Assembly (NCBI RefSeq): GCF_945859685.1
Contig: NC_079147.1
Coordinates: 149,010,645 to 149,074,644, forward strand
Reading direction: 5' to 3'
Source of the DNA: Eupeodes corollae
Lineage: Eukaryota; Arthropoda; Insecta; Diptera; Syrphidae
Length of the DNA stretch: 64,000 bases
Shown in pieces: positions 21,868 to 33,335 of this stretch. Numbering within the stretch: position 1 is the first letter of the stretch; every line of letters starts with the position of its first letter. A program made the position numbers and the translations under genes. The notes under the pieces were generated by a model. The model worked only from the letters and a program-made list of their open reading frames with translations, made no database searches and was not told the origin of the DNA.

Positions 21868-22939
21868 AATAACTTCCCATAAGAAGTTATTGTAATGAGT
21901 CCGATTTGTCAAATTGAAAATTTTGACATTTCTTGACTTTTCAAGGTCCGTACGTCAATACATTTGTGACGTTTTTTTCTAGCTCAAAAAACAGTAGAAA
22001 TATAGACTTCAAATAAATTTTATAATACAGATAATAAGGCAAAAAGATGCAGAAACTCTCAAGAAAAAAAAAAATGTGTCACCTCGCAAATTTTACGAAC
22101 ACAAAATGATTTTATCTCTAAAACAATTTTGTGCAACGAAAAATAACGTTTTTAATATCTGGTTAAATTTTAAGAAAAATCGTATTGACAGTTTTTGTAT
22201 AAGAAATAAAAACCTAAAAAAAACATTACTTAAAGATGGTAGAAATTGATTTTCGACTCGAATATCTTTTCAAAAATTTGAGATTATGGCTTCTATTTAA
22301 TTTTATCTTATAAGAAATATTGTTTTCAACATTCGAAAAATTTGAGAAAAATCGAATTGTCAGTTTTCTTACAAAAAATAAAAACCCTAAACAAAAAAAT
22401 TAGTAGAAGTTGTTAAAAATTGATTTTCGGCTCAAATATCTTTTCAAAACTTTGAGATATTGGCTTTAACCTACTTTTATCTATTAATAAAAATGGTTTT
22501 AAACATTCACAAAAATTTTGAGAAAAATCTAATTGAAAGTTTTTTTACAAAAAATAAAAATCTAACAAAAAAAAAAAAACAGTACTAAAACTTGGTAAAA
22601 ATGTACTTTCGACTCAAATAGCTTTTCAAAAATTAAAAATGTTGTCTTCAAACTCAAACAAAATATTGTTTTAGATATTCAGTAGTTTTTCCTTATAAAA
22701 ATCCAACAGTCCAGTTTTTCATAATAATAATAAAATCTACAAAAAATAGTACGCAAATTTGGTAAAAATTGATGTTTGGTTCTTGATATCTCTCAAATAA
22801 ATTATATTCATCCAATAATAGAAAATCTAAGAAATCCTACTAAACTTGGAAAAAATTGTTTTCGACTTAAAATCTATTAAAAAAGACAAAATAACAGACG
22901 GGATGGGAAGTTATCAGTGTGGGTCGCATCCCAGCCTCT
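21868..22939 (-). repeat. TR174 element, copy C (4 units)
   Basis: Minus orientation. The palindromic tail end 'aacttcccataagaagtt' is at 21871-21888 and the head core GGTCGCATCCCAGCCTCT ends at 22939. The unit anchor (reverse complement of GTCAATTCGATTT) falls at 22187, 22359, 22535 and 22709, spacing 172-176 bp. The tail is shortened and has only one or two CGTACG words (21950-21975). It carries the long head type. Confidence 0.85.
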
Positions 22940-22956
22940 GTTTTTGTTTTGTTTTT

Positions 22957-23007
22957 GGCAGAATTGGAGAGCTTGTCTGAAAAACTTCTCAGAAAAATTA
23001 TCAATAG
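22957..23007 (+). repeat. Short dispersed repeat Y, copy 2
   Basis: Matches 19722-19772 ('ggcagaattggagagc'...'aaaaattatcaatag'). It lies between TR174 copy C and repeat X copy 2. Confidence 0.7.
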
Positions 23008-23030
23008 CAACAGTGTGTGCCTCTATATGA

Positions 23031-23302
23031 CCACAACATTTAAAGCCTGGAATTAAATCTGAACTCGGTCATTTTGAGTGCTACTACAACTGATGTTGAT
23101 GCAAAAAAATGAAACAGCAATACATTCAAAATATTATAAAGCTCTTGTCTTAAAGTGTTTTATGTTTGTAACAGAATTCAAGGCACGTTTAAGTCGATTC
23201 TTCGGGAAAAAAAACAACAGGCTGCCATAAAAGTTTGCGTATAATGAGCTAATGAATAGGGCATATGTGTAACACTACATTTCTTTAAAAATCGATTATT
23301 AT
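23031..23302 (+). repeat. Dispersed repeat X, copy 2
   Basis: Direct repeat of 21571-21867, ending with 'tttctttaaaaatcgatta' just as copy 1 ends at the TR174 border. Small insertions and deletions separate the two copies. Confidence 0.7.
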
Positions 23303-25402
23303 ATTTTATCCCCTTCAAAGTAGGTATATTTCGAGGGAATATAAAAATTAAAAAAAAAATAATTTTGAACATACTTCTAATTTAAATTAATTAAATTAAT
23401 TCAATACAAAACAATATAATTAAAAAAAATACTTTGAGGTAAAAGCAACTCAGTGTTTTGAAAACACTTGACCTACGCATATTTGTTTTATATAACATAT
23501 TTATTTTTGCTGTCCTTATCAAAGAATTCATGACCAATTTTGGAGTATTGTCCTTATATGTCACACAATTGCGCTCTGTCCACAATGCTTAATTTGCAAC
23601 AGCAGTTCCTGATGACTTTTTTTGAACTGCTCAAACAATATTCATACGCACAAAATTATTCCCACCAATTCTTCAGGAACAGTTGTTATGAGTTTTCTTC
23701 GTACAAGTAAATATATTTTATATTCGCATGAATCAACACCTTTTTACAGTGGCTCAGATTGTATGAAAAGGTGGTTAAAAAACAATAATATCAACAACAA
23801 CTCAACTGAACGCTTTTATGAACGCAGCGCTTCAATTTGTTGGCCTCTTACACCAACACTTATTTACATAGTTAAGATAATTAGTATTCTGACATAAGAA
23901 ACGAATTTCTAATAGTTATGCTTTTGATGGTAAAATTAAGATTGACACAAAATCAACAAAAAAAAAGATATTTCGATATTTTCTCACGATTTGAACCATT
24001 GTAGGTTTGTGAGTTCGCTATCTCTGTGGAAACACACAATCAGTCATTTATTGTTATACATATGTTCTTTACGTTATAAATATATCTTTTCTTCTTGTGA
24101 TGCGAAGAATTTTCTCATTAATTCTTCGGTCAACCTATCAGCCAAAAAAAAAATATGATAACAGAAAAGAAATCATAAATAACAGAATATGCCACGTCAT
24201 CATCATCACACTCAATGAATAAATTCTTTCAAGAAAAACAAAAAAGAAAAACATGCAACAGGACATGAAAAATTCGTCGACAATACCGACAATTTTAAAC
24301 GATGACGAACATTGATAAAAAAGATGCGAATTTTAACAAAATCATCCAACGATATAAAAGATACAAGAAATTAAAATTCAACAAAAATCACTCACCTCGA
24401 AGTCATTATGCTTTCACAGGGTGTCCATGAATAATCTTTCCAAAATGTTTTTTTTTTTTTTCATGAAAGGCTATCTAAGAACTAATAAGCGTATAGTAAA
24501 TTCGAAGAGAATAATTTCGACAGTTTTTTAGACTCAAGGCCAAATTCTTTATCTTCGCTATGTTAGGTTTAGCTAAAAACTTAAAATTTTGTTTACGAAC
24601 AGAAATCTTTAAAACGCAATTGAAAGTATAGAATTGCCTTCCAATTGAATTTTGTATAAGGTTAAAAATATGTGTTCTTAGGACTTTGAGTTAAAGACAC
24701 TATGATAAAAGATCAATTTTTTAAGATACAAATTTTTGTTGAAAATTCAAATTTTCGATTGAAAATTTTGATTGCTTAAGTTCGAGCCATTTCTGTCATT
24801 TTATCGCAAGCAACATTTACAAAAAAAGAGAAAACTAAAGTTTTAACATGAAAACATGATGGCTATTGGTATGTCTTAGCTTAAGCAAAACACATAACTA
24901 ATACTGACTAAAATACTAACTGACTTTTATATAAAACTTCAAACTCGTGCTTTGAATTTGCTTTGAACTTGAAAGTTGTAAATGATTTTTAAAAGTTATG
25001 ATTTAAAGTCTTTATTTCTTTAAACCTTTTTAAGCCAATTTTTAATGTTAACGAAAAGACCGTATTCAAATGACTTACTGACTTTGAAAACTTAAAGGCT
25101 GCATTCAAATTAGTTGCTAAGCTTTCCGGAACTGACTAAGAATTTAAAGTTTAGTTTTAAATGACTTTAAAGAGTCAAAGAGATTGCAGTCAAATTGGCT
25201 TTGAATCAATTGACTTTAAGCGATGAATTTTAACTTTTATTTATAAAGTCAAAGTTATTTTCGAAGTCAAAAAACTTTGAAAAGAGTCAAAGTTATGACT
25301 TAACTGCAGTGACTAAGAGACTTTAGTTTTTATAACTCTCAGTAGATTTATGGATCAGGAGTAAGCTTTTGATTTTACATTATCAATACAATCTACTCGC
25401 CA
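23303..25402. other. Unassigned AT-rich DNA with AAGTC-rich tract
   Basis: No gene or transposon protein recognised. From about 24930 to 25345 the sequence is dominated by degenerate copies of AAAGTCAAAG and its complement (for example at 25165-25180, 25237-25250 and 25279-25292), giving a low-complexity tract. Short frames such as 23622-23897 show no domain. Confidence 0.5.
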
Positions 25403-25680
25403 TACCCGTGGTGTGATGGTTAGTACGATGGACTGTACTGTCAGAGGTCTTTGGTTGATATCCTGCCTGTGCCATTTAAAGTTTTTTCATGGGTGCTGGC
25501 TCTTGCGGGGAATTAACAAGAGTAATTCTTGTCACGAAAAACGATTTCTCAAATTAGCCGTTCGGATTCGGCTTAAAACTGTAGGTACCCTTCATTCCTG
25601 ACAACACAACTCGAACAGAGGAAAGGTTGAGAGATATAAGCCGCAGTTCTCAACGGACTCTTGCGCCACCTAATTTATTA
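25403..25680 (+). mobile_element. tRNA-derived SINE, near full length
   Basis: A tRNA-like head ('gatggttagtacgatggac', A-box region, and a degraded B box 'ttggttgatatcc') leads into the family body ('gagtaattcttgtca', 'ccgttcggattcggctt', 'ctcaacggactcttgcgccacc') and an AT tail. RNA polymerase III would transcribe intact members. This copy is diverged, especially in the B box. Confidence 0.88.
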
Positions 25681-28600
25681 ATTTTTTAAACTCTAAACAT
25701 CAAACAATAACACCTGAGAATTGAAAGACTTTTCAACAATGAAGCTCATTTTTGAGCATGGATAGGGATAATTTTGATGCAAAAGCCCAATCAAAAATCA
25801 ACAAACCTCGGTTTTGGCAACAGTTATATTCTCACGTATTCTATTCTTCACATCACTAAACTCTCCCAAAAGCAGACATTTTCTCCCAGTTTCCTGGTTG
25901 CTTACCAAGAAAAGGTGTTCACACGACGACCCAAAAGTGTTTTATTATTGTGAATTTTGACTTATAACCATTTGTGTAGGGAACTTCATTTTAAATTCGT
26001 TTATTGAGGCGTGCATCCTTCAATTTTTGGTAATGTCATAGTTGTCATCCAAATAAGGGCCTAATTATTTCCACTATGTTTGTTTGGTCTGCCACAGGTC
26101 AAGTTCGACGTGGAATTGACGGCCTCAGATACTGCTGCACATTTTCACTAAAATTTGCTATGTTTTGAGAGAAAGTAAAAAAAAAAACAATATGGCCGCC
26201 ACGAGCTGTCAATATAAAGTGCTATCACGTGCCTATAAGAAAAGCCATATTGGGAGTAAGCGATTTAACATGAATTTACAGCGCACATAGGACTATTTAA
26301 GTTCATAAAAGAGTTAAGAAAACGGAAATGTCATATGCAACATTGGATTGTTACTTTTATCAGCATTATTTCTGTAACAAAGAAATCATGATGCACCCAA
26401 AATAGAAACAAATCTACGATTTTTAAACATTCTTTATTTTTGTTACGTTCAAATTAGTCTTTGCGTGATGTTAACCTACCTCAATAAATGGGCTATATGA
26501 CAGTGAAAGAATTTTTCGGAACAGTAGTTTCTGAGATAAGTCCGTTTAAACGAAGACACAAACACTTAAGCTTTATAATATAAGGAAATCAAATATTTTT
26601 CTTCTGTTCATTCAAAACTTTTCTCTTAGTGTTTTGAAATTTCTGTGGGACTTTTAACTCGCTTAAATCATTTCTTTCTATGGGAAATATACGGGATACC
26701 GTTTATCCTTAGTGCACACTGTAGAGATGAATGCATCGCTAGATCCTTCAGCACTGATGTTTGAGAAAGGGCAGTCGACTGTCGACAGTCTACATCCCTT
26801 GGGTAGACATTTTTTGACCGGAAAATGTCCCTTTTTTTTGTCACAAACTACTTTGAGTAATATTTTCCATTTTTTATGTGTTCTTCCTACGGTAAGTCGA
26901 GGAGAGACCAACCTATATGGAAAAGGTGACGTAGGGTCATAAATTATTGATATCATTGTGGGGAACCCATTCGCCTGGAAGCAAGTTTATGTCTACAAAG
27001 CTTCACTTACCCTGGGTTTGGTGGGTTGGCTGGCTGATTGAAGGGGTGGTAGATGGTGACGAGATGGTATATGGGTAGGGTAGGTGCATATCTATCTTTT
27101 TCTATTTTAATTTTTCTTGCAAATGCTTGATGGATAGGCCTCATTTCTCGAGAGGTAAACGATGTTTTTTTTATTCCTTTTTTGTTTTCACTTTTTAGGG
27201 TGTCGAAAGTATTTCTATAGCATTTATCTCTGGAATGTGCTTTCAACAGGGATCAAGCCTAAGGGCTTCCACATATACATATCTTTTTCAGCTAAAAGAA
27301 TGTGGATGTATATATATATGTATATATTTTATAAATGTTTTCCCTTTTCACACTTCCTTAGGTACTCACTTAAGTCTCAAGTCTGATATGAGGATTGATG
27401 TGAGAATATTCATGTGAATATGTTTTGCGGTCTATATGGAGAAGGTTTTTGCAGCTCCTGAGGGAGAATTGAAACGGTGCCATTCCATTGACTTAATGGG
27501 GTTTTTATGGTAAATGTATTGAAAGTTAGATTAATGGAATAAAATTGATTCACAATCTATCATCAAAGAATCCTTAAGGGTAACTTAATAATAATAACAA
27601 GGAAGAGTCTTAATATGTTATCGGTGTGGTTTTTGGAAATGTTTGTTGGTGTTTTCTAGTTAAGTAGGTGTTTAACGTGATTATTAAGAAATGATTTTTT
27701 TTATTCAGTACCATTTCAATAAGCCGGAGCACCCATGAATAATTTTTTGTTGGTATATTATAAAGAAAAAATAAAAAAAATACCTTCTTTTGAAATTGAG
27801 TAAAAATTTCGAAATCAATTCATTTCCATTCCAAAAATATTCTAGGTAACAAAGTACAATTTTACAAATAAAGGTATTTTGAAATACTTTCAGGGATACA
27901 TGGTATTAAGATATTTCAATGTGTTGAAATTCAGGTATGTTGTGTAATCCTTGGTTTTTTTTTCCAATCACTCAGCTTGTCCCGAAGAAATCAATCACGC
28001 AGATGAACAAAAGTGAACTCCAATCAATTTGTCTATTTTTTTTTTAATGTCAATACGCCTTTGAATGAGAAACACATATATTTATATCAATAAAATATCT
28101 ACATTTATGTATGATATATTTTGATTGATATGGCTTTTCAAAGAGTAGGTTTATCAACTCAGATTGATATTTTGTACACATGTATGCAGAATTATTTGTA
28201 TACCTTTTAACCTATTAGGGTGGGTCTTTTTGAAATGTTTTGTTTTTGGTTTGTCGACTCGACTTGGCTGACATAAAAGTAATGTGACACTTTCTTTCAA
28301 AGTCATTTAACACTGACATGTGCCACTAATTAAAATTATTTTGATTCCGGATTCGTTCTTGAAGATACTTTTTTTTCATTTAACTGCAACTAATTAAAAT
28401 TTTAATATTGGCTTTGTTCTCGAAGACTCTCTTTGACTTTGGTTATTTTATTTTATCTCCAACAACAAGTTTGGTTTATTTTAATATGTGCATACATGTT
28501 AGGCCATATGGATTTTTGTTTTTTTTGCAAGTCAAGGTTAAGTTGTTTAAGATACATACGCATATGTAAATACATAATTTTATTGAAACTTTTTCCATTA

Positions 28601-29250
28601 TTTTTGTAGACGTAGTCTGCTTTTTTTTGGTATGTTTTTTGAAATTGTAATCTATGCTCTTCTCAGATGTTATAACGAACAAGGAGCTTATGTGCTTTTA
28701 CCATTTTTTATTCTGTTAGAGAAATGAAAAAGAATAGACTTGATATGTTTGTATTTTGTTCGTTTAAAAAGATTCTATTATATTTTTTTTGTGAATTTAA
28801 GTATCGAAATATGAATAAAAATGTAAGGTAACAAATTAACACAAAGTAATTTATATTTTTAGATCTAAACTGTAAAGATTTTTTTAAACAGAATTATTAT
28901 GAATTAATATCTCTCCTTATACTTCAAAAGGAATAGTTTTAATATATTTGGATATATGCATCGTTTTTATCAGTTTAGAAATACTTTAGCACCATACCAA
29001 GCAATACTAGTATAAATTATTGAGTTTTCATTACGTAACTTACTCAATTTCCTAATGTTGCAGGTCAATCTGTCAACACACTAGACTTGTTTCTTATCTC
29101 TCACGCAAGTTAGACGGTTTTAAAGACTTCTTCAGAAACGCAACTGGTTACTATCCTTACTCGATAGTGATATGGACTACAGCGAAGATATAATTACTCA
29201 CTTAATTCTTTGGGCAGTAAGTACTTTTATATGCAAAAGAGACAAATCTA
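25681..29250. other. Unassigned DNA, possibly unique
   Basis: No transposon protein found. A 14 bp perfect palindrome GACTGTCGACAGTC lies at 26777-26790. The part from 26650 to 27420 is less AT-rich and has overlapping 60-92 codon frames on both strands without recognisable domains. A TATATA/TGTATA microsatellite is at 27308-27330. T-rich tracts follow. No transposon match was recognised, so this may be host intergenic or intronic DNA. Confidence 0.4.
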
Positions 29251-29500
29251 ATACCCGTGCCGCAATGGTTAGTAAGTAAGATTGTCGTGCAAGAAGTCTT
29301 GGGTTCAATCACTGCCTGTGACATCTAAAGTTTTTTGTACGGGTTTTTGACAAATTCTCCAAGAGTAATTCTTGTCATGAAAAGTGCTTTCCCAAATAAG
29401 CCGTTTGGATTCGTCTTAAATCTGTAATTTCCTTCCATCACTGACAACATTACTCGAAAACAGGAAGGGTTGAGAATTGTGAGTCGCTATACAAAACACA
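29251..29500 (+). mobile_element. tRNA-derived SINE, 3' end shortened
   Basis: Head 'acccgtgccgcaatggttag', B box-like 'gggttcaatcactgcc', then 'ccaagagtaattcttgtcatg' and 'gacaacattactcg'. The last segment (ending GCGCCACC in other copies) is missing or replaced after 'gtgagtcgc'. It is more diverged than the 54.8 kb copy. Confidence 0.8.
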
Positions 29501-29544
29501 ATATGTCAGTTTCCCTTGTTATAAGGCCAACCCCACTGAAGAAA

Positions 29545-29924
29545 AACCTTAATGAGTTAGAAAGACTTGTAACGGCCAAAGCAGACGAACCAAATTCTTA
29601 TTAATCCAGAAATTACGGCAAAAAATACTACGATCTCCCAAAAGGTAGTGCAAATTTCTGGTCATTTGTAAAAAGCGTACGTAACACCACGTACTCGTTT
29701 ACAATGACACTCCCTATACTAGCTTGATTGATAGAGCCAATTAACTCGCAGGACATTTTTTTAATTATTCGATTCTACTAAAAAGTGTCATGATTCTTCT
29801 AGTACTTTAGAGCGTTATCAATTTTATGGGACAAATCTTCTTTGATACTAGTGCAGCTGAAAAGAGTACTGAACGACCTTGACATACACAAAGCCGCTGA
29901 CCAGTATTGTTCTGACTTGCCCTC
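29545..29924 (+). pseudogene. Jockey-like fragment, endonuclease-RT linker
   Basis: Forward frames give 'LPKGSANFWSFVKSVRNTT', 'VQLKRVLNDLDIHKAADQY', aligning with the linker and RT start of the element at 19.8-21.6 kb ('TRVLKNLDIHRSAGPDS'). Stops interrupt it. It breaks off at about 29924 where an LOA-like element starts, and the continuation ('LAKLLPKLFHIAFFT') appears at 33288-33335. Confidence 0.75.
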
Positions 29925-30177
29925 CCCAACCACCTCTCATCATTATTGGGCTGGATCTAAGGTGTTAAACGACCCGTGCCGATGATCAGCCCAACTGGGG
30001 GCCCAATTCAAAAATAGCCCAGTCTCTAACGGAGTATCCGGATACCTGGCGACCTCCGGATTAACTAGCCTTATCTGTACATGCGAATCTCTGTGCAGAT
30101 GGACCTTTTTTCTTCGCGTCTCGTGGGACCAAATATGAACAAAACAAACAACAAAAACAAAAATAAAACATAAGTGA

Positions 30178-31500
30178 GACCGGTATCATGAGTCAAAGCC
30201 TGCTGTCGTATCTCTTGCGCCCAACACAGAGAAGGGAGTAGTGGCTAACCATGGACCCTCCTCTGCTGCTGGTAGCAAGGAGATTAAAAAGGTAACTAAT
30301 TTCAGTAGTGGCAGGGTTGTGAAAAATGGCCCTACCACTACTACTGAGAATACTTCCAGAAATGGAAAAATCTCTAAAGGTCTCTATAGACAAAGGCGGC
30401 ATGCGGCGAAAATCTTGAAGGCCTCTGGTGCATCATCGGGGGCTGAAAAGACACCGCAGCAAACCGCTAGCGTCGAATGGGCCAAAAGCATAATTGCTAC
30501 AACTAGATCCAATAAGGACTCTACGTCCAAAAGAGAAAGATCTCTTGAGGGGGCCGCACCGATACCAAAACGGCCTCGGGTGCATAACACGAGCACCCTC
30601 CTCAATCCCATCAGGAAACAATCCAGTTTCAGTGACGTCGCGAAGGATAAAGTCGTGGTTGCGGTCATTGACAGGAGCGATGATGATGGCACAATATCGG
30701 CTGATCGTTGGCAGTTGGTCAAGGTTAAGCTCTCGGGTGGCTTTTTGAGCATTTTGAGAGAGCTTCCAGGACCACTTCCTTCAATAAGCGATGGGGGTTG
30801 GCATCAAGGCCATGTCAAACTGACGGTTTGTGGCGACCAGAGATCTTGTGGCCTTTACAAGCTTGCTGTCAGCCGGTTAGGTGAAGTTTGGTCAGGTGCG
30901 AAGCTCGAGGTTGTCGCTGTGGAAGACATTCCCAGCAGACCTAGAGCCCGCATCTGGATACCGATTGAAACTGCTGGTATCGAGGACATTCTCGAGATGG
31001 TCAAAGTGTGTAACCCGTCCCTTCCGACGCATAACTGGAAAAAAGCCAAGCTAGAGTAAGTGAAGGGTCTTTATAGGAGCGCCGTTGTGGTACTCAATAA
31101 AGAATCCTTGGCTCCTCTAGCCCTAAACGAGGGCTCCATAAACTATGGTTTCGAAACCATTAAAATTCGAATATATAAAAAAGGTGAGGTTAACGCGGAA
31201 AGCGGGCCTCCAAAAACTACCGAAGGTGAACTAGCCGTTGGTGAACCTGGGACGTGCGTCGTCTTCTCTCCTAACAGAGGGTGACGATGCACCCTTGTCC
31301 TCTCCAATCGCGAATGCACCCTCTACAAAAGTCGTGAACAGTCCATCCTTAATGGAGACTGAGGACGACCTTAACATGATCCTTCTGAGCGAGGACGAAC
31401 TCTTGGGTTCATCCTCAGACTCAGAGGAACAAAACAAAACCGTGGTGGAGGTTGATCTGCCTAATTGTAGCCAAAATGCTGCAGTTAGTACAGATTAATC
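30178..31500 (+). pseudogene. Gag-like ORF1 with DUF4780-type domain (one stop, one frameshift)
   Basis: The frame opens after a TGA at 30175. The natural start appears damaged: CATGAG at 30187 puts the ATG one base out of frame with the coding text ('ESKPAVVSLAPN'). The N-terminal half is basic and Ser/Thr-rich ('IPKRPRVHN'). The C-terminal half ('RARIWIPIETAGIEDIL', 'CNPSLPTHNWKKAKLE') resembles the DUF4780 domain common in ORF1 of insect non-LTR elements. A TAA at 31057-31059 interrupts it; text continues in frame ('GLYRSAVVVLNKESL'). A shift near 31240-31280 leads to an acidic end ('SEDELLGSSSDSEE'). ORF1 proteins package element RNA. Confidence 0.8.
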
Positions 31501-31862
31501 TCCAACACTCCATAAAGGCCTCGGCCTCACTTCTTCTCCGTCTGGCGACTAACGGGGAAGATATTGTCCTGATCCAAGAGCCATGGATTGCAAGATCCGT
31601 TGTTCGAGTGCTCAGGACTCCTGGATACTACACACTTTGTGTGCCAGATAAAGGTGAACCTAGATCTTGCATACTAGTGAAACGTAGCATTAATGTATTT
31701 TTACTCCATCGTTTCAGTGACAAAGATACCACCGTATAGCTAGGCTAGAAATAACCAAAGGAAGTTTCTGGCTGGTATCGGCGTATCTTGGGCATGACTA
31801 CCTTGGCACTCTCCCTGGAAAAACCCTGGAGAAAGTCGTCGCTGAAGGAGGGTTGACAAATG
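31484..31862 (+). pseudogene. ORF2 endonuclease start of the second LOA-like element
   Basis: The reading 'LQLVQINLQHSIKASASLLL' and 'GEDIVLIQEPWIARSVVR' is the N-terminus of the APE-type endonuclease (Asn in the first motif and Glu in QEPW are catalytic positions). After a two-base shift near 31735 it continues 'LEITKGSFWLVSAYLGHDY' and 'KTLEKVVAEGGLTN'. The rest of the domain is gone, cut at the inversion border. The first frame overlaps the end of ORF1. Confidence 0.8.
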
Positions 31863-32140
31863 GAATTTTGTATCTCCTCGAAAATAATACCAGATCAGTT
31901 TTGTGTGGGTTAACACCCAGTCCACACCGATCAGCCAAAGTATTAGTCTGTCTAAGGCATTTTGTAAGAGTTCTTTTAGGACATTAAGATGCTTTCCTGA
32001 AACTGCTATAGCAACGTCGTCCGCATAAGCTATCACTCTGAAACCCTCCGCATCCAGACTAGTTAGGATTTCATTCACCACTAGGTTCCAGAGGAGAGGG
32101 GATAGAACACCACCTTGCGGTGTCCCTCTACTAACGAACA
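31863..32140 (-). pseudogene. Inverted RT palm fragment of the second LOA-like element
   Basis: On the minus strand this reads 'VFVSRGTPQGGVLSPLLWN' and 'FRVIAYADDVAIAVSGKH', then a frameshifted 'GVDWVLTHTKL'. It is the RT palm with the YADD catalytic box, in the opposite direction to the endonuclease before it and the RNase H after it. The fingers and thumb are missing. The junctions are abrupt on both sides. Confidence 0.85.
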
Positions 32141-33240
32141 CCTTGCTCTACCTTACACCTCTTGACATATTTAGCAAACAAATAGCTGCAAGCTCGGCTA
32201 TTCGCCTTAATGCTTCGTCGCAGTGGACTAACAACAACATTAGCCACTCCATAATTCTAAGGTACTTAGAATCAATTCCCAAGAACACAGACTACACCAT
32301 CCCCCAACTACAATTCGACAGGAATTTAAAGATTTCTATACCTAACCTATCAGATCTTTTTGGGAGGATAGGACATTCTTAGAGGATGAGTCTATCCACT
32401 TTTACACAGATGGCTCAGAAACCAAAGAAGGGGTTGGTGGTGGTGTGTACTCTGAACGACTGGAATTAAGTCTCTCATTCCGCCTTCCCAATCATTGTAG
32501 CGTGTTCCAGGCGGAACTTTTGGCGAATAAGGAAGTCTTGTCTTGGTTCAAAGAAAACGTGATATCAACATCTGATATCCGTATTTTCTCCGACAGCCAG
32601 GCCGCTATCAAATATCTGGACTCTGTCTCTACAAACTCTATAACAGTCCATAACTGTCGATCATCTCTAATGGAGATGGTGCAGCAGTTTAATATTCACC
32701 TATGCTGGGTGCCGGGCCATAGAGACATTCCAGGTAACTGTAAGGCAGATGAACTCGCCAGGAACGGTACAGTACAGCCCATCCTACCACGTTTGGCAAG
32801 TACTGGCATACCAATCGCTACTTGTAAACTGCTACTAATGCAAGACGCTGCGAGGAGGGCAGGCACCAGGTGGACCAACATCACCACGTGTCAAGCCACA
32901 AAAAATATCTGGCCAACACTGGATTTAAAACGTTCAAGGTGCTTGCTCTCTCTAAGCAGATCGCATATAAGCTCGATAATAGGTGTCATAACCGGACACT
33001 GTCTAATAGGAAAGCACGCCACGAGACTAGGCGTATTCTAAAATGACTTTTGCAGAAGCTGTATGGACGAGGAAGAGGAAAAAAACGGTTCTTCATCTTC
33101 TCTGCACATGCCCTGCTCTAGCTCGAAAACGCAAGAATTACCTAGGAGAATTCTTCTTTAACGATCTAAACGATCTAAATCATATCAGTATAATCAGGCT
33201 TTCACGTTTCGTAAGGGACTCTTACTGGTTCCGTTGAGCT
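32141..33240 (+). pseudogene. RNase H and C-terminal region of the second LOA-like element
   Basis: It begins 'PLDIFSKQIAASSAIRLNA', shifts frame near 32365, then reads RNase H with all four acidic positions: 'FYTDGSETKEG', 'VFQAELLANKE', 'IFSDSQAAIKYL' and 'CWVPGHRDIPGNCKADELA'. The C-terminal part contains 'GHCLIGKHATRLG', then in another frame 'LHLLCTCPALARKRKNYLG' and 'RFVRDSYWFR' before the stop. RNase H itself (32392-32760) looks intact. Confidence 0.88.
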
Positions 33241-33287
33241 TAGGAGGAAGCCGTTTCCATCTTGAACAGCCACTTTAAACTAACCTG

Positions 33288-33335
33288 CCCTTACAGCTGG
33301 CAAAACTCCTGCCAAAGCTTTTTCATATTGCCTTT
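33288..33335 (+). pseudogene. Jockey-like fragment, continuation
   Basis: The reading 'LAKLLPKLFHIAFFT' aligns with 'LAKPMRNLFHLSYST' in the jockey-like element at 21.3 kb. It is the piece of RT that should follow 29924, displaced by the LOA-like insertion. Confidence 0.65.

Larger units (their letters stand above)
29925..33287 (+). mobile_element. Second LOA-like non-LTR retrotransposon, with internal inversion
   Basis: Its order is a GC-rich 5' region (29925-30177), gag-like ORF1, endonuclease start, an inverted RT piece (31863-32140, minus), then RNase H and the C-terminal region on the plus strand. It is noticeably GC-richer than its surroundings. It belongs to a different subfamily from the elements at 0.4 and 43.2 kb. 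It interrupts a jockey-like fragment, with matching pieces on both sides. Confidence 0.85.

Noticed and set aside
23622..23897. 91-codon forward frame
   Set aside because: No recognisable motif and no neighbouring exon-like sequence; likely chance.
25410..25475. tRNA gene at the SINE heads (also 37550, 54830)
   Set aside because: The tRNA-like part has no paired acceptor stem and always continues into the same SINE body; it is a SINE promoter region.
26712..26956. Overlapping 76- and 92-codon frames on both strands as a gene
   Set aside because: No domain on either strand; mutual overlap suggests composition, not coding.
30384..30752. Minus-strand frames over the LOA-like ORF1
   Set aside because: They are shadows of the gag-like coding strand, whose text fits a known domain type.
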